From: Saprospiraceae bacterium
Lineage (GTDB): Bacteria > Bacteroidota > Bacteroidia > Chitinophagales > Saprospiraceae
Assembly: GCA_019638385.1 (NCBI GenBank)
Contig: JAHBTW010000001.1
Coordinates: 62,001 to 126,000 of the forward strand
Length of the DNA stretch: 64,000 nt
Direction: 5' to 3'
In this document: piece by piece, positions 37,587-47,090 of the stretch
Position numbering within the stretch: position 1 is the stretch's first letter
Layout of the letters: every line of letters begins with the position of its first letter
Notes under the pieces: model-generated
What the model saw: the letters and a program-made list of their open reading frames with translations, nothing else
Told to the model about the DNA's origin: nothing
Database searches by the model: none
Translations under genes and position numbers: made by a program

Positions 37587-39422
37587 ATGCCCCCAAAGTA
37601 CGGCATATTGGCAGCGCTGTTGACGGCAGCGGTACTTTGCCGGGCGCAGGCGCCGGGTTCGGAAGGGCTCCTGTTCGACACTTCTTTTTGTGGTGCATCC
37701 GCAGCATCTATAACCTACACCGACTCTATGAGCTGTTGCTTCAGTCTCCACTTTCAATATGACCCCGCAGATGGTTTCTACAACGGCATCGAGCTGGGCA
37801 TTGTGCAGGCAGAACCGAGTTTCTCCACCGTACAGTTTCCGCTGTCAGACGGATGGTTGTACACAAGCCCGGAACCTTCGCGGCGACTGCGCTGGACCCG
37901 GCCCTCCGGCCCGCTGCCGCCGGGGGAGCGCCGCCTGGCCGATTTTTGTATAGACAACTGGAACAGCAGCGAGCCGGTGCGCCTGGCCGTCAACTGGCTG
38001 AACAACGGTCAGTTGCAGTGCTCCGATACGCTGGAGCTGTATTGCAGCAATTGTTTGCAAGTCATCCCTGATACCGTCGTTTGCCGCGATGACAGCACTT
38101 ATCTCTACACATTCAATATCCAAAACCGAACCGGATTCACCGTCAACAGCCTGCGCATACGCGAAGCGCCGGGCAACGACTACATCGTGGAGCAAAGCGT
38201 CCTGCTACCGGTTGCGTTGGCGCCGGGCGAGACCTTGAACGGGCTAAGCCTCACACTCCGCCCCTCCGCTGCGAGCCTGGCCGATATGTGTTTTGAACTG
38301 ACGCCCAGCCGAACGGCGGCAAACGGACTGAACTTAGACTGCTGCACCGTGGTGCACTGTGTGGCAATACCGGACTGCGAGCGCTGTTGTACCGATTACG
38401 AAGATTTTGAAGCCGATGTGGCTGCCGGTTTTCGCACTGAGATTGATTGCAATGAGGGCCGCCTCACCGCCTGGAGCGAAAATCTGAACGTTTGTGATCG
38501 CGTACTCTGGACGGTCCGCAACGTCAATGCCACCGCTACCCTCGGCGCAGTGCTGGGAGGGCACGAGGCGTTCAACTATTTTTTTCCATTCAACGGCGCG
38601 TATTTGATTTGTATGGAGGTGACGCGCAACAACGCCGACGGCATGGCCTGCTATGCATCGGGCAGCACGCTCAAGTTGTGCGATACGGTTTTGGTGGATT
38701 GTATCTGTTTCGACAGTCTGAATTTGAATCTGGAATTCCCTTGCGCATTGGGCCAACCGGCCAATATTGAACTCAACGTAGTATGCGGTTGCGACAGCAT
38801 GACCTACATCAATGCCTGTGCGGCCATGAACTGGGCCGGTCTCGATTTCTGGACGCCCGGCGCCTGCCCGCCCATGCTGATTGACGTGATCGAGCTGATG
38901 GTAAGTTATGCCGCCCCCAACGGCCTGCTCAACTGGAATAGCCAGGCCGTGCAAATGGGCCAAACAGATTTTTACCGCAGCTTCATTGTGCAACGACGCA
39001 TCAACGGAGGCCCCTGGGCTACCCTGGCCGTGGTGGGCAACACCACGTTCAACTACATAGATGTGCCGCCGCCATCGGGCCAACACGAGTACCGCATCGT
39101 GGGAGTGACTTGGCAGGGAAAGGTCGTGTTCAGCAACATCGGGATGATTCTCGTCAGTACGGGCGAGCCGGGGATGGGCATGGCGATGCGTATATGGCCC
39201 AATCCGGCTTCTACAGCGGTTTTTTTGGAAATCCCCGACCGGGCCTCATTTCGCCTCCAAATCTATGCCGCCGATGGGCGCTTAGTGAAAACACAGCGGA
39301 TAGAACCTGCCGAACTGACGGTACAGGTAGATGTGTCGGAGTGGCCGCCGGGGCTTTATTTTTTTCAAATACAGCGACACGACGGCCCTCAAAGGATAAC
39401 TAAGATTCTGATAATGAGATAA
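37587..39422 (+). CDS. T9SS exoprotein with CC-modules and a Kazal-like domain
   Basis: 611 residues. A signal peptide (ILAALLTAAVLCRAQ) is followed by two adjoining beta-rich modules shared with the next two large genes. The first, about 50-150, begins SCCFSLHFQY and contains LADFC and SDTLELYC. The second, about 152-265, begins CLQVIPDTVVCRDDSTYLYTF and closes with CTVVHCVAIPDC. A cysteine-rich middle region precedes a Kazal-like segment at about 372-433 (VVCGCDSMTYINACAA). An Fn3-like domain (HEYRIVGVTW) and a T9SS sorting domain (MRIWPNPASTAVF, ending KILIMR) follow. Kazal domains usually inhibit serine proteases; inhibition here is inference. The next gene starts 8 bp after the stop, so the two form an operon under operator site 2. 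Confidence 0.85.
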   Translation: MPPKYGILAALLTAAVLCRAQAPGSEGLLFDTSFCGASAASITYTDSMSCCFSLHFQYDPADGFYNGIELGIVQAEPSFSTVQFPLSDGWLYTSPEPSRRLRWTRPSGPLPPGERRLADFCIDNWNSSEPVRLAVNWLNNGQLQCSDTLELYCSNCLQVIPDTVVCRDDSTYLYTFNIQNRTGFTVNSLRIREAPGNDYIVEQSVLLPVALAPGETLNGLSLTLRPSAASLADMCFELTPSRTAANGLNLDCCTVVHCVAIPDCERCCTDYEDFEADVAAGFRTEIDCNEGRLTAWSENLNVCDRVLWTVRNVNATATLGAVLGGHEAFNYFFPFNGAYLICMEVTRNNADGMACYASGSTLKLCDTVLVDCICFDSLNLNLEFPCALGQPANIELNVVCGCDSMTYINACAAMNWAGLDFWTPGACPPMLIDVIELMVSYAAPNGLLNWNSQAVQMGQTDFYRSFIVQRRINGGPWATLAVVGNTTFNYIDVPPPSGQHEYRIVGVTWQGKVVFSNIGMILVSTGEPGMGMAMRIWPNPASTAVFLEIPDRASFRLQIYAADGRLVKTQRIEPAELTVQVDVSEWPPGLYFFQIQRHDGPQRITKILIMR

Positions 39423-39430
39423 CAAATACC

Positions 39431-42400
39431 ATGATGACATACCTCTACCGTTTGATGCTGCTCCTCGTGAGCTTTCTTTTAGCAGGTCCGGCCCTTCGGG
39501 GGAATTCAACTGCCTGTCCGCCGGCCCGCGCCGATTATTCCATTTCCGGCGTGTTGCTGCGCCCCGATGGAACGCCCTTAGTCGGGGCGCCGGTGGCGCT
39601 TTCCGGGCATGTCACGGCCAATCAATTGACCGATGCCAACGGTCAATTTAGTTTTACCAATTTGCCGGAAGGCTTTGATTATGTGGTGACGCCGGGGCAG
39701 CCGTCTTTTACCGACCCCATTGATGGCGTGTCAAATTTTGACTTGGTTCTCATTCGCAGGGCCATTTTGGGAATAGAATCCTTGCAAAACCCCTGCCAAA
39801 CGCTGGCGGCAGATGTCAACGGGACGGCCATACCCCCCATCTCCGCTCCACTCAACGGCGTTTCTACCTTTGATCTGGTACTCATCAGCAGAAACCTTCT
39901 GGGCATAGACCCCGGCTTTGCGCCCGAATGGGAGTACATTCCTGCCGACAGCAACAGCTACACCGCGCTGGATCATCCGATGATGATGGAGGTTAATGAC
40001 TTATCGGCAGATGTCTGGTTGAGCATACTGGCTGTCAAAGCAGGCGATCCGAGCGGCTGCGCAACAGCGCCGCTGCCGGCAGATTTTGCGCCGGGCATGC
40101 AGGCCGACATCAATGCGGTGGTCAATCCGGGCGCCGCTCTCGGCGTTCCTGTGCGGGTACAGCAGTTTGTTGATATTATCGGATTCGATTTCTCCGTGCG
40201 GTGGGACCCGGCGGTATTGCAGTTTCAATCGGTCGGCAACTTCTCTCTGCCCGGTATGAATCTCTCCAGTTTCGGCGCCGACAATGCCGCCTCCGGGGAG
40301 CTGCGCGTTTCGTGGATTGCCTCCGATATGATCGGACTGACCTTGCCCAACGGCGCCGCTATTTTTACACTCAATTTTATGGCCGTCGGCGCGCCCGGTA
40401 GTTCCACGCCGGTGGACATCAGCCCCGATCCGCTGCCTTTTGAGGCGGTACACAGCAACCTTTCGGTGTCGGGTATAGGCGATACAGACGGATCGGTGAC
40501 GATTGCCGGCGCTATGGCGGCTTCCATTTCCGGTGTCATCCGGCGGGAGAGCGGAGTGCCGGTACCCGGCGTACAGGTGATGCTCGGCGGCGCAGCTTCC
40601 GATATGCGGGTGACCGATGCGATGGGGCAGTATTCTTTTGATGAGCTTACGGTGGGCGAATCTTACACCGTCACCCCGGTCTGGCCTACGCCAAATTGTT
40701 TTGACCCCTGCTATTCGGTATATGATCAGTACCTCGTTTCGCAGCATATTATGGGGATCAGCCCCCTACCTTCGCCATACGCGCTGTTTGCCGCCGATGT
40801 AAACAACTCTCAAAGCATTACCAGTTTAGATGTGGCCCAACAGCGCGCTCTGATGCTGGGCAATACCACTGCTTTTACCAACAACACCTGTTGGCGATTT
40901 ATTCCGGCGGAGTACATGTTCCCGGTTCCTTCTAACCCCTGGTTTGAAAATGTGCCCCAAACGCGGAGCATCGGCAATTTGACCGGCAATGTACAGGCGG
41001 ATTTTATCGGGGTACAAACCGGCGATGTATCAGATTGCGCGGAAGCGCTCACGGCCAACGACCTGATCCTCACGGCAGATTTTTCGGGCGAAGCCTGTTT
41101 TGATCAATCCATTACCGTCCCCATTCGGGTGCAAAACTTCAACGGCATTGCGGCACTGCAATTTACTCTACGATGGGACCCTTCTGTGCTGGCTTATCAG
41201 GGCGTTTTAAATTTCGGTTTGCCGGGCCTGACGGCAGCCAACTTCGGACAAATGACCTCAAATACCAATAACGGTATCGTGACGATGACCTGGGTGGAGC
41301 CCAATGCGAGCGGTATATCGGTACCCGACGGCGCCTTGGTGGCGAATGCCTTTTTTACGGTGATCGGCGAGGCCGGTTCGAGTTCAGCCCTGTTTTTTGG
41401 CGATGCGCCCCTGCCGCCGATGGCCGTGGACGGCATGAGCATGCCGGTGACGATTAACACCCAAAGCGGCCGGGTAGAAGTAGGCGGCCCCGGTGCTATT
41501 GTCGGGCCGGCCTATTGCCACAACGGCGTGCAATTTATTTCCTTTTATTCCGAAAGCTCGGTTTCGGCAGCCGATGGCATGAGCCTTATTCAAAGTGTCG
41601 GCAACAACGGCTACTGGCTATACGGCATGAGCGAAGGAGAAGATTGGTTTTTTGAAACTGCCGATCCGGGTAACCCCAATTGCAGGCGATTTTATTTCGG
41701 TACCGCCGGGCTATGTAGCGAAGCCCTCATACCCGATTGCGATAGGCCGTTGCAACTGACCGACAACAGCACCGATGATGACCAAATGAGCATCTGGGGC
41801 AGCCACCTCGTGTGGCAAGGCTATGACGGCTCAGACTATGAGATTTTCTACATGGATTTGAGTGATCCAACTGCCACCCCGCAGGCCATTACCAACAATA
41901 ATACCAATGATTTCCGCCCGTCAATATGGGGCAACCGCATTGTGTGGGAACACCACAACGGCAGCAGCCAGGAAATTCTCACGCTTTCGCTCAATGACAT
42001 CGGCGCTGCACCGCAGAACCTGTCGAACCCCGCTTCCGGCTCCAATCCGAAAATCTGGGGCAATTTTGCCGTGTGGAACCAGGGCAATGCACTGTATTAT
42101 CACGACTTTTCAAAAGGCGAAACTCAACTGCTGGCTACTACCGGCATCAGCAACAGCCGCTTCAACCTGTGGCAAAACCGCATCGTATGGGAAGGGCAGG
42201 GTGGTAGCAGCCGGGAAATTTTTGCAACCGACTTAGCCGATCCCAATGCCGGTATTCAGCAACTGAGCAACAATGCTTTTGAGGATTCTCAACCCCAAAT
42301 TCACGGCAATTTTGTGGTTTGGGTAGGGTTTCCCACCCCTGACGGCCATATCTACGCCTTTGAACTGGGCGTGTCAACAGCGCCGGAATTGATCTCTACC

Positions 42401-45400
42401 ACTTCATCCAACAACAATGCACCGGCTGTAAACGGCAACTTTGCTGTGTGGGTCGGTTCGGACGGAGCGGATGCGGAAATATATCGCTACAATCTGGCAC
42501 AATTGGGCGCAGGTATGCCCGTAGTCATGACCGATAATTCCGTAGGGGATTTCTCGCCGGCCATCTGGGGCAATCACCTTGTATGGAATAGCGATGGAAA
42601 AACCTGGTACCTACCGGCCGACCAACCCGGCGCCGCCCCGCGAAATCTCAGCGGCGACCCTTCGGCCCATGCCGAGCCGCCGCAAATACACGGCCATTTA
42701 GTACTGTGGCGCGGCTCCGACGGCAACCCCGAATTATACCTCTATGACCTGACCTTGCTACCGCCGGCAGCGCCCGTACTCGATGCCATGGCCTCTGTAA
42801 CCGCCGCCTGTTCCGGCAACCCGGCCATTCTTGTCTTACAAAGCATCGGTGCAGGCTACATGGCGGTATGGTTTGACGACGAGCAAATGACCAACCAACT
42901 CTATGCCGACGCGGCCAACAATTTTCAGCCTGTCATTGGCAGCCCGACAACTTATTATGCTGCCTGGCAACACCCGGTCACGGGGTGTATCGGAGCGCTG
43001 ACGCCGGTAGATGTACAGTTGAGCGCCACCGATAATCTGGCCTGCAATGACCAGGTGGCGGTGTCGCTGAACGCGCAATGCGAAGTAGAAATCATGACCG
43101 ATCAACTGTTGGAAGGCATGCCAGGCTGCCTCGGCGCAAGTGATTTTGTGATTGCAGTAATGGACGGCGATCCCGGCAACGGCCCCATAGTGGACGGCCC
43201 CGGCAATTATGTTTACACCGTGACATTAGCCGCCGGTTCGACGGGCAATTTCACTTCTTGCTTCGGTTTCGTTACGGCGGAAGACCTCATTCCGCTGTCC
43301 ATACAATGTCCCGACGATCAGAGTATCACGGCCGGCGCAGGGCAGAGTGAAGCGCCCGCTTTCTGGCCCGATCCGGTAGTGACGGACAATTGCCCCTTCG
43401 GCCTCACCGGCACACACAGCTCCGGCGACCTCTTCCCCATCGGCGCTACGGAAGTAACTTATACGGCAACGGATGCCGGCGGTACTACAGCGGCCTGCAC
43501 GTTTTTTGTCACGGTGGCAGCAGGAGCGAACTTGATCTGCCCCGACGACATTACCGTGTCGAATGATCCTGGCAGTTGCGATGCCTTTGTGAGCATTCCC
43601 ATTCCGGCAGCGCCCGGTCCCGGCACATTGATCAGCAGTCAGGGCGGCGCGGATGCGAGCGGTGTGTATCCGGTAGGCGCCACGGTGGTAACATATCTCT
43701 ATTTTGAAGGCAACGATACCCTTACTTGTTCCTTCACCGTCACTGTATTGGACACGGAGCCGCCTGTACTGGAATGCGCATCCGACACGACCCTGTTTAT
43801 CGGCGATGGGAATTGCGACAACATCAATTATACGGTACCGTTACCGGTAATCTCTGAAAATTGCCCTCTGGTAAGCCTGACGGGTACGCGCGACGACGGC
43901 AGGCCGCTGGGCGATGCTTTTTTCCCGGGCACTACCTGTGTGCTTTGGATAGCGGAAGACGAGGCGGGGAATCAAGGTTCCTGCACCATGTGCATCACGG
44001 TGGAATTACAGGGCAACCCGCCGCAGATCACCTGCCCGCCCGATGTAATGATCTTCACCGATCCGGGGCTGTGCGAAAACAACTCCTTTGTGATGTCTGA
44101 ACCGGTGGTTGTGAACGACCCCTGCGCGCCGTTTTTAGGGGTTAGTTTTCAGCCTGGCGCCTACGGACCATATCCGAAAGGAGAACACACCTTCACTTTT
44201 TATGCCAATAATATTTTTGGAACAGATTCTTGTCAGGTTACGGTGACGGTAGAAGATGTTGAGCCGCCTGTGCTGCTTTGCCCGCCCGATGTGACAGTGA
44301 ATGCCGACCCGGCCGATGGCGGCGCAGTGGTCGTCTTCGACGATTTCCAGGCAAGCGATAACTGCCTGATGACTGTTTTCGACTGCTCGCACCAAACCGG
44401 CGATTTCTTCCCTTGCGGGGAAACAGTGGTGGCTTGCATATTGACTGATATGGCGGGGAATACGGCGGAGTGTAGCTTTACGGTGACGGTGGTGTGTGAT
44501 GAATCCTGCCGGGACAGCCTCACCCTCACCCCCACTCCCGCCGACACCTCCAACAACAACTGCTGCTGGACCCTCGACTACGCCAATGCCGGCACGCAGG
44601 AAGTATGGGCCGTGCAGTTGATCGCATTGGACGGCGTGACCATGCACTACTCCCTGCCGGCGGGTTATACGAGCTTGGGCAGTGATACCGATGTAACCAT
44701 CCTCACTACTACCTTTTCCCCTTTCCCGGCTTCGGTAGACGGACTGATGGACCTCTGCCTCGGCCACATCAGCGCCGTGCCGCAAACCCTCGTCGTGCAT
44801 TACAAAGACAATATGGACGAGATCATCTGCACCGATACCCTGCGCTTTTTCTGTCCGCCGGAGGAGCCTTGCCTTTACATCCTCGCCGACAGCTTAGTGT
44901 GCGATACGGCCGGCTACAAATACACAGCAGTGGTGAAAAACCCCATCGGCAGCAGTTTTGACGTGGGTTTTGTGAAGTTCAGCATATTCCCTGACTTGCC
45001 CGCCGGGGTAAACTACAACCCTGGAACAGGTTTTATTCTCAACCCCAAATTGGCGCCGGGCGATACCGCCACCATCATGTTTGTGATTGAAACAGCATTG
45101 GATTTATCGGGCGACAGCCTCTGTTTTGTACTCTCCGCACACGACGACGAGCGGGAGCGCCTCTGTTGTGCCGAGATTGACGTCTGCATTCCCTTCCCGG
45201 AGTGCGACCCCTGTCCGTATGTGGAGGCGGAGATTTTGCCCGATGTTATGGCCGGCGATACCTGCTGTTATGAGCTTTTATTGACGAATACGCACCCCAT
45301 TGCCGGATATTTCGATCAGGTACAAACGACTGTACTTACAGAAGGCGCGTACTTCTCAAGTGTGACATTCGGGTTCGGTTCCGGCTGGTGGTATCAAAAC

Positions 45401-46891
45401 CTGAGCGCCGTTACTACGCAAGCGGATGATTTGTTGTGGAACCATGTATCCGGCGTTGTGCCGCAGATGAGCGGTTTCAACCTGTTTGATTTTTGCCTTG
45501 CGGGTGTTACCACCACAGATTCGGTTTATATAGAGGTGCTGTGGATGCGCTCCGACAGCGTATTGTGCCGCGACACCATCGCCGTATGGTGCCCCGCCTG
45601 CGTGGTAGTCTCACAAGATACGATTGTGTGCAATCCCGACGGCTCTTACACCTACACCTTTTCCGGCGAGAACTGGTCGGATTACAGCATCAACGCCATC
45701 GGGTTTGTGCCGGTGGGGTCAAACTTCACGGTATCGCCACAGGTAGTACCGCTGCCCGGCCTGATTCAGCCGTATCCTGCGCCAGACAACAGTTTCGGGC
45801 CGCTGAGCGTGACGATAGATCCCACAGGCGCCCAGCCCGGCGATACTATTTGTATAGACCTGGTATTGAGGCAGGTGTTGAACGACAGCATCAATATTCT
45901 GTGCTGCTATGTGACGCATTGTATCGTATTGCCGGAATGCGGGCCGACGAGCGAACTGGTCATCGAGGCCGGTACACCGGGGCCGTATTGCATCGTCGAA
46001 AACCAGGCTTGTGCCGGACCGGTGAACTTCCCGTTCCGGGTAGAAAATGCCTGCCCTCCGCTCATTTTGCGGGCTATAATTGATTTGGACAACGACGCTA
46101 CAAACAACGTTGCCGTGCAATTGGATGCCGACGGCACTTTGACCACGCTACTGGGGCCGCCGGGTTACCTGACGATCACAGGCGTGGGGCCGGACTATAC
46201 CGTAGCCGCCGGCGCCGTGCCGCTGGGCACGCACGGCCTGCAAATACAGGTGGAGGACGGCTGCGGCAGTACCGCTGTGTTCAATTCCGTATTTGAGATG
46301 GAAGATTGTACGGCGCCGATACCGACTTGTATCAACGGCCTCACTGCAATCATTACAGGCTTCGTGGACACTGACGGCGACGGCATCCCGGATGAGCCGG
46401 GGGTCGTGTTGTCCCCTGCCGATTTTCTGTTTGCTCCTGTGACAGATTGCAGTCCTCCGGTGACGTTCTCCCTCAATAGGCCGGGCGAAACGCCATCGCC
46501 GACGCAGACCAGCTTAGTGCTGACCTGCTCTGATGAGGGCGTAAGCGTCCTGCAATTGCACGCCTGGGATGCTGCCGGCAACAGCGACTACTGTGAAACC
46601 TGGATACTCGTACAGGACAACCTCGGCCTCTGCCCCGTGCCGCCGCCCGGCGATGGCGGAATACGAATTTTCCCCAACCCCGCAGATCGGGAAATATGGG
46701 TAGAAATTCCGCCCGGCAATTGGCGCGAACTGGGGCTGCTGGATGCGGAGGGCGCTGCACTGCAAACCCTGCAACCCGGCGCGCAGCGCATGATGCGGGT
46801 GAACACGGAACGCCTGCCTGCGGGGCTTTACTTGCTGCGTCTGCGAGGAGAAGACGGGGAGCTTCGGGTGGCGCGGTTTGTAAGGCGGTGA
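39431..46891 (+). CDS. 2486-residue T9SS exoprotein with dockerin, cohesin, propeller and HYR domains
   Basis: Approximate domain order: signal peptide; carboxypeptidase-regulatory-like domain 36-90 (ISGVLLRPDGTPLVGAPV); dockerin pair 98-160 (FDLVLIRRAILG, FDLVLISRNLLG). Then cohesin-like domain 219-357, a second regulatory-like domain 364-417, a second dockerin 424-480 and a second cohesin 544-687. A TolB/WD-like propeller covers 776-1113, with recurring IWGN(R/H)(I/L)VW blades. Several HYR domains lie in 1286-1690 (CPPDV starts, DEAGN, SCTMCITV). The CC-modules shared with the genes at 37587 and 47091 cover about 1690-2177. A T9SS domain starts at about 2407 (IRIFPNPADREI). Cohesin and dockerin in one chain could allow self-assembly or crosslinking (inferred). 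It lies 8 bp after the 611-residue gene. Role: cell-surface or matrix protein. Confidence 0.88.
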   Translation: MMTYLYRLMLLLVSFLLAGPALRGNSTACPPARADYSISGVLLRPDGTPLVGAPVALSGHVTANQLTDANGQFSFTNLPEGFDYVVTPGQPSFTDPIDGVSNFDLVLIRRAILGIESLQNPCQTLAADVNGTAIPPISAPLNGVSTFDLVLISRNLLGIDPGFAPEWEYIPADSNSYTALDHPMMMEVNDLSADVWLSILAVKAGDPSGCATAPLPADFAPGMQADINAVVNPGAALGVPVRVQQFVDIIGFDFSVRWDPAVLQFQSVGNFSLPGMNLSSFGADNAASGELRVSWIASDMIGLTLPNGAAIFTLNFMAVGAPGSSTPVDISPDPLPFEAVHSNLSVSGIGDTDGSVTIAGAMAASISGVIRRESGVPVPGVQVMLGGAASDMRVTDAMGQYSFDELTVGESYTVTPVWPTPNCFDPCYSVYDQYLVSQHIMGISPLPSPYALFAADVNNSQSITSLDVAQQRALMLGNTTAFTNNTCWRFIPAEYMFPVPSNPWFENVPQTRSIGNLTGNVQADFIGVQTGDVSDCAEALTANDLILTADFSGEACFDQSITVPIRVQNFNGIAALQFTLRWDPSVLAYQGVLNFGLPGLTAANFGQMTSNTNNGIVTMTWVEPNASGISVPDGALVANAFFTVIGEAGSSSALFFGDAPLPPMAVDGMSMPVTINTQSGRVEVGGPGAIVGPAYCHNGVQFISFYSESSVSAADGMSLIQSVGNNGYWLYGMSEGEDWFFETADPGNPNCRRFYFGTAGLCSEALIPDCDRPLQLTDNSTDDDQMSIWGSHLVWQGYDGSDYEIFYMDLSDPTATPQAITNNNTNDFRPSIWGNRIVWEHHNGSSQEILTLSLNDIGAAPQNLSNPASGSNPKIWGNFAVWNQGNALYYHDFSKGETQLLATTGISNSRFNLWQNRIVWEGQGGSSREIFATDLADPNAGIQQLSNNAFEDSQPQIHGNFVVWVGFPTPDGHIYAFELGVSTAPELISTTSSNNNAPAVNGNFAVWVGSDGADAEIYRYNLAQLGAGMPVVMTDNSVGDFSPAIWGNHLVWNSDGKTWYLPADQPGAAPRNLSGDPSAHAEPPQIHGHLVLWRGSDGNPELYLYDLTLLPPAAPVLDAMASVTAACSGNPAILVLQSIGAGYMAVWFDDEQMTNQLYADAANNFQPVIGSPTTYYAAWQHPVTGCIGALTPVDVQLSATDNLACNDQVAVSLNAQCEVEIMTDQLLEGMPGCLGASDFVIAVMDGDPGNGPIVDGPGNYVYTVTLAAGSTGNFTSCFGFVTAEDLIPLSIQCPDDQSITAGAGQSEAPAFWPDPVVTDNCPFGLTGTHSSGDLFPIGATEVTYTATDAGGTTAACTFFVTVAAGANLICPDDITVSNDPGSCDAFVSIPIPAAPGPGTLISSQGGADASGVYPVGATVVTYLYFEGNDTLTCSFTVTVLDTEPPVLECASDTTLFIGDGNCDNINYTVPLPVISENCPLVSLTGTRDDGRPLGDAFFPGTTCVLWIAEDEAGNQGSCTMCITVELQGNPPQITCPPDVMIFTDPGLCENNSFVMSEPVVVNDPCAPFLGVSFQPGAYGPYPKGEHTFTFYANNIFGTDSCQVTVTVEDVEPPVLLCPPDVTVNADPADGGAVVVFDDFQASDNCLMTVFDCSHQTGDFFPCGETVVACILTDMAGNTAECSFTVTVVCDESCRDSLTLTPTPADTSNNNCCWTLDYANAGTQEVWAVQLIALDGVTMHYSLPAGYTSLGSDTDVTILTTTFSPFPASVDGLMDLCLGHISAVPQTLVVHYKDNMDEIICTDTLRFFCPPEEPCLYILADSLVCDTAGYKYTAVVKNPIGSSFDVGFVKFSIFPDLPAGVNYNPGTGFILNPKLAPGDTATIMFVIETALDLSGDSLCFVLSAHDDERERLCCAEIDVCIPFPECDPCPYVEAEILPDVMAGDTCCYELLLTNTHPIAGYFDQVQTTVLTEGAYFSSVTFGFGSGWWYQNLSAVTTQADDLLWNHVSGVVPQMSGFNLFDFCLAGVTTTDSVYIEVLWMRSDSVLCRDTIAVWCPACVVVSQDTIVCNPDGSYTYTFSGENWSDYSINAIGFVPVGSNFTVSPQVVPLPGLIQPYPAPDNSFGPLSVTIDPTGAQPGDTICIDLVLRQVLNDSINILCCYVTHCIVLPECGPTSELVIEAGTPGPYCIVENQACAGPVNFPFRVENACPPLILRAIIDLDNDATNNVAVQLDADGTLTTLLGPPGYLTITGVGPDYTVAAGAVPLGTHGLQIQVEDGCGSTAVFNSVFEMEDCTAPIPTCINGLTAIITGFVDTDGDGIPDEPGVVLSPADFLFAPVTDCSPPVTFSLNRPGETPSPTQTSLVLTCSDEGVSVLQLHAWDAAGNSDYCETWILVQDNLGLCPVPPPGDGGIRIFPNPADREIWVEIPPGNWRELGLLDAEGAALQTLQPGAQRMMRVNTERLPAGLYLLRLRGEDGELRVARFVRR

Positions 46892-46896
46892 TGGAG

Positions 46897-46959
46897 GGCA
46901 GAGGGCATGGAGCAGAGGGCATAGAGGCTCCCTATGCTCCATGCTCTTTGCTCTTTGCC
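46897..46959. repeat. Imperfect palindromic intergenic repeat (GGCATGGAGCA type)
   Basis: The left arm (46897-46924, with GAGGGCATGGAGCAGAGGG) and right arm (46932-46959, with CTATGCTCCATGC) are partly complementary. They lie between the 2486-residue gene and operator site 3. A related piece with CTATGCACCATGCCCTCTGC lies at 51899-51935, so this looks like a dispersed element. Confidence 0.55.
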
Positions 46960-47006
46960 AAATTCACGCCCACACCTACCGAATACAAACCCGTAGCCGC
47001 CGAATA
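46958..47006 (+). promoter_or_regulatory. CCGAATA operator, site 3
   Basis: Exact CCGAATA at 46979-46985 and 47000-47006, and a degenerate CCAAATT at 46958-46964, all on the same 21-bp grid as sites 1 and 2. Flanking bases are also conserved (ACCGAATACAAA, CCGCCGAAYAT, GCCC-GAAA). The site lies 85 bp upstream of the 1030-residue exoprotein start, with no LytTR gene adjacent. Confidence 0.68.
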
Positions 47007-47090
47007 TGGGTAGGCCCGAAACGACTGACTTGAAACGCGGATTATTATAGCTGAATAGCTCCATTTATTTCACTTCTAAAACCATTTTTT

